Origin: an uncultured bacterium
GTDB lineage: Bacteria > Bacillota > Limnochordia > DTU080 > JAAYLA01
Length of the DNA: 37,417 nt
Reading direction: 5' to 3'
NCBI GenBank assembly: GCA_937983075.1
Contig: CALKAQ010000016.1
Location: forward strand, 1 to 37,417
Of the stretch, positions 7,301 to 14,082 are shown in pieces. Every line of letters starts with the position of its first letter. Within the stretch, counting starts at the first letter, position 1. The translations under genes were made by a program, and so were the position numbers. The notes beneath the pieces were generated by a model. The model saw nothing but the letters and a program-made list of their open reading frames with translations. It ran no database searches and was not told the origin of the DNA.

Positions 7301-8677
7301 ATGAGGAAGGCGATTTTGTACATAGCTCTTGTGCTGGGCGTATCGCTTTTGGCGGCAAACACCGGCTTCACCGGCCAGCAGGTGTTCGCCATCAGCATTT
7401 TTACCGGCTTTATCTTTGGGACGCTGTTGTTTTGGGAGTTCCGGCTGGCGTTTGCTCTCGTGGGCATTTCGCTGCTGTTGGCTTCCGGTATGCTCGATAT
7501 CGAGCATCTGATTGAATTTGCCAGCCTGGACGTCATTTTGTTCCTGATCGGGATGATGATCGTCATCGGCTACCTGGAAGAACAGCACTTTTTTGCCGAT
7601 GTATTGGATCGGGTATTGCCGTACATCAACCGCAGCGCTCGCATGCTGATGGTGTCGCTGATGGTCTTTTCGTTCATATCGGCGGCGCTGGTGGATGAAG
7701 TGACGTCGATTCTGTTCATGGCCGCCATCACGCTGCGCATCGCAAAGCATTATCGGCTGAACCCGATTCCTTTCATTATCATGGTTGTGTTTGCGACGAA
7801 CATTGGCAGCAGCGCTACGGTAGTCGGGAATCCGATCGGTGTGTTGATTGCACTGCGATCGGGCCTGTCGTTCCCGGACTTTTTGCGGTGGGCTTCTCCC
7901 ATTTCCATCGCCACGTTGATTCTGACCATGGTGCTGTCATTCTGGTTTTTCCGCAAGCCATTGGCTCAGCTGCAATCGGCGATTGAAGAACGGCTGGCCG
8001 AGCGGGAGGAGTCGGCTGATCGCGCCGAAAACAAAAGCTTGCTCGTGCCGGGCTTGTTGTTTGTCGGGACCATTGCCGGTTTGTTGCTGCATAAAACCCT
8101 TGAAAACATGCTCGGCTTAGAGCAAAACATCTTGCTCGTCGGCGTCGCCATGTTCGCCGCAGGGATCGTACTGTTTATCGAACGCCAGAAGGCAAAGAAG
8201 CTCGTCGAAACGCGTGTCGATTGGTGGACATTGGCGTTTTTCATGCTGCTCTTCGCGTCGGCCGGCACGTTGCGTTACGTCGGTGTGACGGAACACATTG
8301 CGCAGGGTATGGTTAACGCCACGGGGGGCGACGTGAAGTCATTGTTCTTCCTCGTGACGTGGAGCATTGGCGTGTTATCCGCTTTCATGGACAACGTGTT
8401 GGCGGTGGCCAGCTTTATTCCCGTCGTCGGTGATTTGGCCGACGCCGGTGTGCAGGTGGCGCCCCTGTGGTGGGGCATGCTCATGGGCGGTGCCATTTTG
8501 GGCAACTTGACGTTCATCGGCAGTACAGCCAACATCGTCGCCATCGGCATGCTCGAGCGTGAAGAGAAAAAGGGCATTACCTTCATGGAATGGTTTTGGC
8601 CCGGTTTGGTCACGTCGGTGCCGTCGCTTGCCCTCGCTACCCTCTTGCTGTACGTGCAAATGCCGCTGATGATGTAG
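7301..8677 (+). CDS. ArsB/NhaD-type (ion transporter superfamily) permease
   Basis: 458 residues with about 11 membrane segments in two homologous halves. The first half has VDEVTS (131-136) and TNIGSSATVVGNP (166-178). The second has SAFMDNVLAV (360-369) and GNLTFIGSTANIVAIG (401-416). These are the paired pore motifs of the ArsB, NhaD and SLC13-like permeases, so the likely role is secondary transport of an anion such as arsenite or a carboxylate, or Na+/H+ exchange. The sequence does not decide the substrate. The first-half motif, usually D-N, reads D-E. The gene stands alone between its own promoter and a strong terminator and has an unusually long leader. No ars regulator or reductase lies nearby. 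Confidence 0.85.
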   Translation: MRKAILYIALVLGVSLLAANTGFTGQQVFAISIFTGFIFGTLLFWEFRLAFALVGISLLLASGMLDIEHLIEFASLDVILFLIGMMIVIGYLEEQHFFADVLDRVLPYINRSARMLMVSLMVFSFISAALVDEVTSILFMAAITLRIAKHYRLNPIPFIIMVVFATNIGSSATVVGNPIGVLIALRSGLSFPDFLRWASPISIATLILTMVLSFWFFRKPLAQLQSAIEERLAEREESADRAENKSLLVPGLLFVGTIAGLLLHKTLENMLGLEQNILLVGVAMFAAGIVLFIERQKAKKLVETRVDWWTLAFFMLLFASAGTLRYVGVTEHIAQGMVNATGGDVKSLFFLVTWSIGVLSAFMDNVLAVASFIPVVGDLADAGVQVAPLWWGMLMGGAILGNLTFIGSTANIVAIGMLEREEKKGITFMEWFWPGLVTSVPSLALATLLLYVQMPLMM

Positions 8678-8745
8678 CGAGACTTTGATACGAATGTACC
8701 TGGAGAAACTCGCCAACAGGGAGCGTTGGAGAGCGGAAGGATGCC

Positions 8746-8788
8746 GAATCCCCTTGCCTCACGGACGAGGCGAGGGGATTCATTTTTT
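8746..8788 (+). terminator. Rho-independent terminator of the transporter gene
   Basis: A 15-bp stem (8746-8760 with 8767-8781, one T-G wobble) around a 6-nt loop, followed by A and six T. It ends the transporter transcript. Confidence 0.93.
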
Positions 8789-8916
8789 GCAAAAAGGAAA
8801 AACCTCCCACCTGACCGGTACGTCCGTGGATCGAGTCGCAAGGCGCTAGATAATGCGAACGGCATCAAGCCCTGGCCTGGCGCTGGGGCCTTTTGATGCA
8901 GCCGGATAAAAGAAAA

Positions 8917-8945
8917 GCCTGTGATTGCAGATTGCAACCACAGGC
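8917..8945 (-). terminator. Terminator of the minus-strand tRNA operon
   Basis: On the minus strand, GCCTGTG and TTGCA pair with TGCAA and CACAGGC around a 3-nt loop, followed by TTTTCTTTT. It starts 6 nt after the tRNA-Thr 3' end. Confidence 0.9.
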
Positions 8946-8951
8946 CGATTA

Positions 8952-9027
8952 TGGAGCTGGCGGTCGGAATCGAACCGACGACCTGTTCATTACGAGTGAA
9001 CCGCTCTGCCGACTGAGCTACGCCAGC
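8952..9027 (-). tRNA. tRNA-Thr(CGT)
   Basis: 76 nt including encoded CCA. The acceptor GCTGGCG pairs with CGCCAGC. The anticodon stem GTTCA/TGAAC holds the loop CTCGTAA, so the anticodon is CGT and it reads ACG. The T arm has the normal GGTTCGATTCC. Last of a three-tRNA transcript. Confidence 0.96.
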
Positions 9028-9041
9028 AATACACACACTGA

Positions 9042-9117
9042 TGGAGCGGATGACGGGACTCGAACCCGCGGCCCTCAGCTTGGGAAGCTGATGCTCTACC
9101 AACTGAGCTACATCCGC
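9042..9117 (-). tRNA. tRNA-Gly(CCC)
   Basis: 76 nt including encoded CCA. The acceptor GCGGATG pairs with CATCCGC. The stem TCAGC/GCTGA holds the loop TTCCCAA, giving anticodon CCC for GGG codons. Middle gene of the minus-strand tRNA cluster. Confidence 0.96.
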
Positions 9118-9162
9118 ACGCGCAAGAAGCTGCGCGATAAACGCTAGCTTGGAAAAAAGAGT

Positions 9163-9240
9163 TGGCGGAGCCGACGGGATTCGAACCCGCGATCTCCGGC
9201 GTGACAGGCCGGCGTGTTAGGCCGACTACACCACGGCTCC
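9163..9240 (-). tRNA. tRNA-Asp(GTC)
   Basis: 78 nt including encoded CCA. The acceptor GGAGCCG pairs with CGGCTCC, with discriminator G as expected for Asp. The stem CCGGC/GCCGG holds the loop CTGTCAC, giving anticodon GTC. First gene after the cluster promoter. Confidence 0.96.
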
Positions 9241-9269
9241 GCGCAATTTGTATCAGCGCTACGAGCTAT

Positions 9270-9298
9270 ACTATAGCACGGCAAGCTGCTTTCGTCAA
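9270..9298 (-). promoter_or_regulatory. Promoter of the tRNA-Asp-Gly-Thr cluster
   Basis: On the minus strand: TTGACG (9298-9293), 17-bp spacer, TATAGT (9275-9270), some 30 nt before tRNA-Asp. A strong sigma-A-type site, as usual for tRNA operons. Confidence 0.85.
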
Positions 9299-9362
9299 TG
9301 ACCTTTTTGATATAAAACTTGTCTGAATAAACGGGATGTCGTCGGGCTCGGGAGGGAACGGT

Positions 9363-10052
9363 TTGGATTCGTCGGTAATCGCATCGCTCGGACGTGCAGC
9401 TCTGTTGTATCTCATTCTCCTCGCTTCGGTGCGGATTATGGGGAAGCGGGAGATTGGGGCGCTTTCGCCGAGCGACCTCGTCGTGGCCATTCTCATTGCC
9501 GAACTTGCATCCGTTCCCATTGACAACCCGAACATGCCGTTGTGGCACGGCATCGCTCCCATTCTCGCCATCGTCGCGATGCAAATTTTGTTTTCCTACG
9601 GAAGCATGCGCTATTTACGGCTGCGGTATTTCCTGGAAGGAACGCCGGCGGTCGTGATCAAGAACGGTGAAATCATACAGAGCGTCATGCGCCAAAACCG
9701 CTACAACCTCGACGACTTAATGCAGCAGCTGCGGGAAAAGGGTTGGCCCGATCCGGCGGATGTAGAATTTGCCGTATTGGAGACGAACGGTTCGCTTTCG
9801 GTCATACCCAAATCACAGCATCGTCCGGTTTCGCCCGCCGATTTGGGCATTGAAACCGCCTATGAAGGATTGCCGCACATTTTCATACGTGACGGACGGG
9901 TGGACGACAAAGCGCTGCAGGAATGCGGTTTGGACCGCAAGTGGCTCGAAAATGAACTGAGAAAGCGGCAGGTGGGCAGCAGCGCCGAAGTGTTCTTGGC
10001 CGTCTTGAACTCGAAAGGCGAGCTTTATGTGCAGAAAAAAGAGCAGCTTTGA
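9363..10052 (+). CDS. DUF421 membrane protein (YetF family)
   Basis: 229 residues from TTG 9363, which has GGAGGG 6 nt upstream. An in-frame ATG at 9336 adds nine Gly/Ser-rich residues but has no ribosome site. Three membrane helices at the N-terminus are followed by the family hallmarks RIMGKREIGALSPSDLVVAI and the soluble pair of domains with GTPAVVIKNGEI and MRQNRYNLDDLMQQLREKG. Bacillus has several such proteins (YetF, YdfR, YrbG types), some tied to sporulation, but the biochemical role is not settled. It stands alone, downstream of and divergent from the tRNA cluster. Confidence 0.9.
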   Translation: MDSSVIASLGRAALLYLILLASVRIMGKREIGALSPSDLVVAILIAELASVPIDNPNMPLWHGIAPILAIVAMQILFSYGSMRYLRLRYFLEGTPAVVIKNGEIIQSVMRQNRYNLDDLMQQLREKGWPDPADVEFAVLETNGSLSVIPKSQHRPVSPADLGIETAYEGLPHIFIRDGRVDDKALQECGLDRKWLENELRKRQVGSSAEVFLAVLNSKGELYVQKKEQL

Positions 10053-10080
10053 CTGGGTATAGACCTTGTCTCACGCCAGG

Positions 10081-10109
10081 TTGCAGACAAATGGAAAAAC
10101 GGTTAAAAT
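10081..10109 (+). promoter_or_regulatory. Promoter of the zinc-ribbon protein gene
   Basis: TTGCAG (10081-10086), 17-bp spacer, TAAAAT (10104-10109), about 85 nt before the ATG at 10195. Confidence 0.55.
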
Positions 10110-10194
10110 AAGATGAAGCTGAATAGACGAAACATATAAAACCATCACTGTGTGGCTCGGTTTTGGCATATAGAGTAACAGGAGGTGCGTGGGA

Positions 10195-10728
10195 ATGGCC
10201 CGCAACGAGCAGCTAAACAATACAGCGATCGGGATGGCCGTTGTAGGCGGCATCCTTTTCCTCATCGGTTTGATCTTGTTTCTCGGTACTTTCTTGGGAA
10301 CAGCTCGTATCATCGAAGATACGGGCAGAGAAATGGGATTGTTTGGCACCCCGCTCTCCCGTTCCTCGGCGCCTCCGTTGGGTGGCTCAACTCTGATCAG
10401 TACAGGCGGAACAAGCATTTTGGGTCCATCCCGGCCTTCATCGCCCAGTATCGGTGCAGGGGTTGTCGGTGTGTTGCTCATGGGCGCCGGCGGCTTTCTC
10501 ATCAAAGTGGCTTTCGGCATGGGCTTGGTTGCCAATGCGAAACCCATTGCACGTTGGGTGGGTGACGTGACGGGGCAGGTCACATCGCAACAGGGCCGGT
10601 ATCGGTCATTCCAGTCGGGATCACCGGAACAAAAAGTCAAAGTGCGGTGTCCGCATTGCACCGCTCTCAATAACGAGGATGCACGTTTTTGCAGCCAATG
10701 CGGAAAGAAAATGGGACCGGAATCTTGA
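10195..10728 (+). CDS. Membrane protein with C-terminal zinc ribbon
   Basis: 177 residues from ATG 10195, which has GGAGG 9 nt upstream; a GTG at 10189 is too close to that site. Membrane helices lie at about 12-34 and 86-108, joined by a Gly/Ser/Pro-rich linker. After a short soluble part the protein ends in a zinc ribbon with C152-x2-C155 and C166-x2-C169 (RCPHC, FCSQCG). The rest matches no family I know. Such ribbons often mediate protein contacts. Function unknown. Confidence 0.75.
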   Translation: MARNEQLNNTAIGMAVVGGILFLIGLILFLGTFLGTARIIEDTGREMGLFGTPLSRSSAPPLGGSTLISTGGTSILGPSRPSSPSIGAGVVGVLLMGAGGFLIKVAFGMGLVANAKPIARWVGDVTGQVTSQQGRYRSFQSGSPEQKVKVRCPHCTALNNEDARFCSQCGKKMGPES

Positions 10729-10763
10729 TCCGCCTGCGCGTTTCCAAGTCCCATAATGCATGA

Positions 10764-10792
10764 TTGCACGTTCCGTGCGTGTATGCTATAAT
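10764..10792 (+). promoter_or_regulatory. Promoter of tRNA-Arg
   Basis: TTGCAC (10764-10769), 17-bp spacer, TATAAT (10787-10792), 18 nt before the tRNA. Confidence 0.85.
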
Positions 10793-10810
10793 CAACGGTG
10801 ACCTAAGTGT

Positions 10811-10885
<75 letters not shown>

Positions 10886-10961
10886 TTTTTTTATTTCCAA
10901 TTCCCGCCGTCTGCTCCTATCCAGCTCCGGCAAGTGTGCGTCTTCCTGCCGAGGTGCCCCC

Positions 10962-11549
10962 ATGCTCGAGTGGTTAACCGAAGCATCCCAAGCTCTGGCT
11001 AAAGTAGCCACGCCATGGAACCTGTTTTGGGTCGCCTTCGTGGAAGCCGTTTTCTTCCCTATTCCTCCGGACGTCGTTTTGATTCCTCTGGTATTGCTGC
11101 GCCCGTCGAGCGGCTTGCTTTTCGCGCTCTTGGCTACTATGGCATCCGTGTTGGGCGCTGTGGTAGGCTACGGCATCGGCTATAAGGGCGGTCGCCCTGT
11201 TTTACGTCGTTTCGCTTCCAAGCAACGGATCAACCAGATCGAATCGCTTCTCGACAGGTACGACGCCTGGGCCACGGCCGTGGCTGCTTTCACCCCGATA
11301 CCTTATAAAGTTTTTGCCATTTCCGCCGGCGTTTTTTCGTTGAATTTGAAGCGCTTTGTGATGGTTTCACTGCTTTGCCGCGGGGCGCGCTTTGGACTGA
11401 TCGCCCTGCTGTTGATGCGTTTTGGTCCGGATATGAAAGACTTTATCGAAGCCCATTTTGAATGGCTCACACTTGGAATTGCGGGTGCAGCCTTGCTGGT
11501 GTATGCGGTCTTCCTTCTGTTGCGTTGGCGACGAGTCCGCTCACAATAA
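10962..11549 (+). CDS. YqaA/DedA-like membrane protein (VTT domain)
   Basis: 195 residues with about five hydrophobic segments. The N-terminal half has FVEAVFFPIPPDVVLIPLV, and the second half has AFTPIPYKVFAISAGVFSLN followed by a conserved Arg region (RGARFG). These are the E..F.P.P and FTP.P.K motifs of the YqaA branch of the DedA/VTT superfamily, whose members flip or recycle membrane lipids such as undecaprenyl phosphate or phosphatidylethanolamine. GAGGTG lies 5 nt before the ATG. The exact lipid is not predictable. Confidence 0.88.
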   Translation: MLEWLTEASQALAKVATPWNLFWVAFVEAVFFPIPPDVVLIPLVLLRPSSGLLFALLATMASVLGAVVGYGIGYKGGRPVLRRFASKQRINQIESLLDRYDAWATAVAAFTPIPYKVFAISAGVFSLNLKRFVMVSLLCRGARFGLIALLLMRFGPDMKDFIEAHFEWLTLGIAGAALLVYAVFLLLRWRRVRSQ

Positions 11550-11554
11550 GCATG

Positions 11555-11584
11555 TTGACAGATAAAATGCCGGATCGGTATAAT
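11555..11584 (+). promoter_or_regulatory. Consensus promoter before the 58-aa protein and folD
   Basis: TTGACA (11555-11560), 18-bp spacer, TATAAT (11579-11584): both hexamers are perfect. The start would be near 11591, some 40 nt before the small gene. Confidence 0.88.
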
Positions 11585-11632
11585 ACGCCCGATTGATTCG
11601 CAGTATGGGACGGAAGCGAAGAGGTGAGCCTT

Positions 11633-11809
11633 GTGGAAGGTCCCATAGAACGCAAGCAGCAGCTGCGTCGGCTGCCGGCCGAAGAAGAAGTTAAGCTGGT
11701 TTGGTACGGCGGTCGCATTGCCAAGATGGTTTTCGGCTCCGGAAAAGTCATTGATTTCAAAACATCCATTCGCATCGCTGCGGCAGCTCAAGACAAACAA
11801 ATTTCTTAA
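11633..11809 (+). CDS. Orphan 58-residue protein
   Basis: I do not recognise this protein. It probably starts at GTG 11633, which has GAGGTG 6 nt upstream; an in-frame GTG at 11624 lies inside that site. The N-terminal part is charged (EGPIERKQQLRRLPAEEEVK), then comes a compact beta-like core (KLVWYGGRIAKMVFGSGKVI) and a tail DFKTSIRIAAAAQDKQIS. There is no signal peptide or membrane helix. It has its own perfect promoter and its own terminator just before folD, which supports real expression. Confidence 0.6.
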   Translation: MEGPIERKQQLRRLPAEEEVKLVWYGGRIAKMVFGSGKVIDFKTSIRIAAAAQDKQIS

Positions 11810-11814
11810 ATCAC

Positions 11815-11856
11815 GGCCCGATGTCGCGTTGATTCAAACGGCGGGCCTTTTTCTGT
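11815..11856 (+). terminator. Terminator or attenuator between the 58-aa gene and folD
   Basis: GGCCCG (11815-11820) pairs with CGGGCC (11842-11847), and an inner CGTT/AACG stem is possible. The run TTTTTCTGTTTT follows. It ends only 5 nt before the folD ribosome site, so folD depends on read-through or on controlled antitermination. Confidence 0.75.
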
Positions 11857-11875
11857 TTTGCAGGAGGCGATAAAT

Positions 11876-12739
11876 GTGGCGGCGACGTTAATCGACGGCA
11901 AGATGATCGCGTCGCAAATTCGACAGCAGCTGAAAAGTGAAATCGACAGCTTTCGATCTGAACATGGGGTGCAGCCGGGCCTGGCAGTCGTATTGGTTGG
12001 AGACGACCCGGCATCCCACGTATATGTGCGGGGCAAGGAAAAGGCCTGTGCCGAGGTGGGAATCCGCTCAGAACGCCATGAACTGCCGGCACAGGCGTCA
12101 GCGGATGAAATTTTGGATTTGATCCGTCGTCTGGCTGCGGATGATCAAGTTCACGGCATTCTTGTTCAGCTGCCGCTGCCCGACGGGATCGACCCCAACC
12201 CGATCATCGCCGCCGTTCCACCCGAAAAGGATGTCGACGGATTCCATCCGCAGAACATGGGGCATTTGCTTACGGGAAGCGAAGGTCTGGTGCCGTGTAC
12301 ACCCACCGGGATCATGGAACTGATTCGTCAAACGGGTATTGATCCCGCCGGCAAACGGGCGGTTGTCATCGGACGAAGCAATATCGTGGGCAAGCCGATT
12401 GCTCTTTTGCTTTTGGCCGCCAACGCAACGGTGACGATATGCCATTCACGTACCGAAGACTTGGCCGAAGAAGTGCGCAGAGCGGACATTGTCGTGGCCG
12501 CGGTCGGCAGCCCCGAATTGATCAAAGGCAGTTGGATCAAGCCGGGCGCCGTTGTCATTGATGTCGGCATCAACCGTACGAGTGAGGGCAAGCTGGTCGG
12601 TGATGTCGAATTTGCTTCTGCAAGCGAGAGGGCCGGTTATATCACGCCCGTTCCGGGCGGGGTCGGACCCATGACCATCGCCATGCTGCTGAAAAATACT
12701 TTGCAAGCTGCGAAAAATCAGCTCGGTGTGTTCGATTGA
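11876..12739 (+). CDS. folD: Bifunctional methylenetetrahydrofolate dehydrogenase/methenyltetrahydrofolate cyclohydrolase
   Basis: 287 residues from GTG 11876, which has AGGAGG 8 nt upstream and gives the canonical MAATLIDGKMIASQIR start and family length. Motifs: SHVYVRGKEKACAEVGI with the catalytic Tyr and Lys, GILVQLPLP, PEKDVDGFHPQNMG, PCTPTGIMELI, the NADP-binding GRSNIVGKPIALLLL, and the C-terminal TPVPGGVGPMTIAMLLKNTL. It interconverts 5,10-methylene-THF and 10-formyl-THF in the cytosol. An intrinsic terminator directly before the ribosome site suggests attenuation. It converges with the next gene, with 14 bp between their stops. Confidence 0.97.
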   Translation: MAATLIDGKMIASQIRQQLKSEIDSFRSEHGVQPGLAVVLVGDDPASHVYVRGKEKACAEVGIRSERHELPAQASADEILDLIRRLAADDQVHGILVQLPLPDGIDPNPIIAAVPPEKDVDGFHPQNMGHLLTGSEGLVPCTPTGIMELIRQTGIDPAGKRAVVIGRSNIVGKPIALLLLAANATVTICHSRTEDLAEEVRRADIVVAAVGSPELIKGSWIKPGAVVIDVGINRTSEGKLVGDVEFASASERAGYITPVPGGVGPMTIAMLLKNTLQAAKNQLGVFD

Positions 12740-12753
12740 CGTCTTCAAGGCTG

Positions 12754-13653
12754 TCAGCGGATCATGTCAGCCGGCACCTCGATTTCCATAATCAGGGGCA
12801 AGTGATCGGAAGCGAGAGTCGGCGGGGCGAAAATTTGTCGGACCGCACCGACCGATTCGGCAGTGGCCCAAATGTAATCAATGCGAGTCACCGGACGGTC
12901 GCTCGGGAACGTCGCGCCTGCTTCGCCGTTCAAATAGGACCAAAGATCGATCCAACCGCTCTGGACAATGGTTTGCACATCGTCTGCATCGAGACTTGAA
13001 TTGAAGTCGCCGAGCAAAAATGCGAACCCTTCAGCGCGGGCCAGGTTGCGAATCAGGGCGATTTGGTGCGATCTTTCCGCCGGATCGACGGACAAATGGG
13101 TTCCCCACAGTGTCATACGCACATCGGGTTTGGGCATCCACACCACTCGCAGCAAATTGCGCGGTTCATTCAACGTGCGACGCGGGAGCAAAAAAGATTG
13201 GGCTTCGACGATGGGATAGCGGCTTAGAACCGCATTGCCGTAATGGCGTGCCCCTGATGTTCCAAGTGGAATTTTGAGTGCCGGCGCAAAAAAGGTATAC
13301 TTGAGCCCCGTCATTTCGGAAAGCAGCTGCACCTGGTTGACATGACCGCTGCGTGCCCAATTGTCATCGACTTCTTGCAGGAAAATCAAATCGATGTCGT
13401 GCTCGCGAATGACCGCGGCGATACGTTCAAGATCAACTTGATCATCGATTCCGCGACCGTGTCGAATATTATAGGTGGCAATGCGAAGCCGGTCGGCGTC
13501 GGCGAAGTCGGTGGACACGGCATCCCAAAGGCTTGTGTGGATGCCGATGCCGGCGCAGCCGGCAGCCATGACAGCGATGAAAAAGCCCCAACCGATCCAG
13601 CGGGTCATGTGCTTTAACCATTGCGTTGACCAGGTTGCCAATGGCGTCACCAC
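12754..13653 (-). CDS. Endonuclease/exonuclease/phosphatase family protein, membrane-anchored or secreted
   Basis: 299 residues as read from GTG 13653; ATG 13608 (residue 16) is an equally good start, and neither has a clear ribosome site. A hydrophobic segment (about 19-36) followed by MAAGC could be a signal or a weak lipobox. The EEP fold is complete: TYNIRHGRG, FLQEVD, YGNAVLSRYP, WGTHLSVD, LLGDFNS, RIDYIW and SDHLPLIMEI carry the metal and catalytic residues. Substrates in this superfamily range from DNA to phospholipids and inositol phosphates; an outer location would favour a phosphodiester or lipid target. It is the only minus-strand protein gene between 9.3 kb and the window end. Confidence 0.88.
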   Translation of the reverse strand: MVTPLATWSTQWLKHMTRWIGWGFFIAVMAAGCAGIGIHTSLWDAVSTDFADADRLRIATYNIRHGRGIDDQVDLERIAAVIREHDIDLIFLQEVDDNWARSGHVNQVQLLSEMTGLKYTFFAPALKIPLGTSGARHYGNAVLSRYPIVEAQSFLLPRRTLNEPRNLLRVVWMPKPDVRMTLWGTHLSVDPAERSHQIALIRNLARAEGFAFLLGDFNSSLDADDVQTIVQSGWIDLWSYLNGEAGATFPSDRPVTRIDYIWATAESVGAVRQIFAPPTLASDHLPLIMEIEVPADMIR

Positions 13654-13799
13654 CGAAACTTGCTTTCATTTCCTTGTTTTGATTCCACTTCAAGGACACA
13701 GAGCCTGCAGGAAAGAACCACCGGGTGCATACAATGCAATGGAGTCGATTCGCCTCCGGGCGGTAAGCATGGTAGGATTGTATAAGGTGGTTGCGTGCA

Positions 13800-14021
13800 G
13801 TGTGGGACGTTTTGCTGCTCGTCGGATTGGGCGTTCTTTTCGTCTCGAATATCTGGCTGTTGCGAGAAGTCGATCGATTGCAAGGGCGCCTCGAGCATTA
13901 CGTGGCCGCCGTTCGTCTACTCGATGACCGGGTTCAGCGTCTTGCCATGGAAATGGATGAAGGCCTTGATTTACAGCTGAAGGCTTCGATTTCGCGGCTC
14001 TACGATGAGAACGAGCCCTAA
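13800..14021 (+). CDS. Small single-pass membrane protein with coiled-coil tail
   Basis: 73 residues from GTG 13800, which has AAGGTGG 9 nt upstream; a TTG at 13791 abuts that site. Residues 2-22 (WDVLLLVGLGVLFVSNIWLL) form one membrane helix. The rest is charged with heptad-like leucines (REVDRLQGRLEHYVAAVRLL and on), probably a short coiled coil facing the cytoplasm. It matches no family I know and its function is unknown. It precedes pabB by about 60 nt. Confidence 0.6.
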   Translation: MWDVLLLVGLGVLFVSNIWLLREVDRLQGRLEHYVAAVRLLDDRVQRLAMEMDEGLDLQLKASISRLYDENEP

Positions 14022-14082
14022 CGGCGATTGGTGTGCTATCGAACGTCGGTGGTCTAGGGGTGGGGAGGACAAGCAGTTCAAT

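Noticed and set aside
13469..13699. A 76-residue frame overlapping the start of the EEP gene
   Set aside because: It runs mostly inside the EEP coding sequence in another frame; only its upstream GGAAATG is suggestive.
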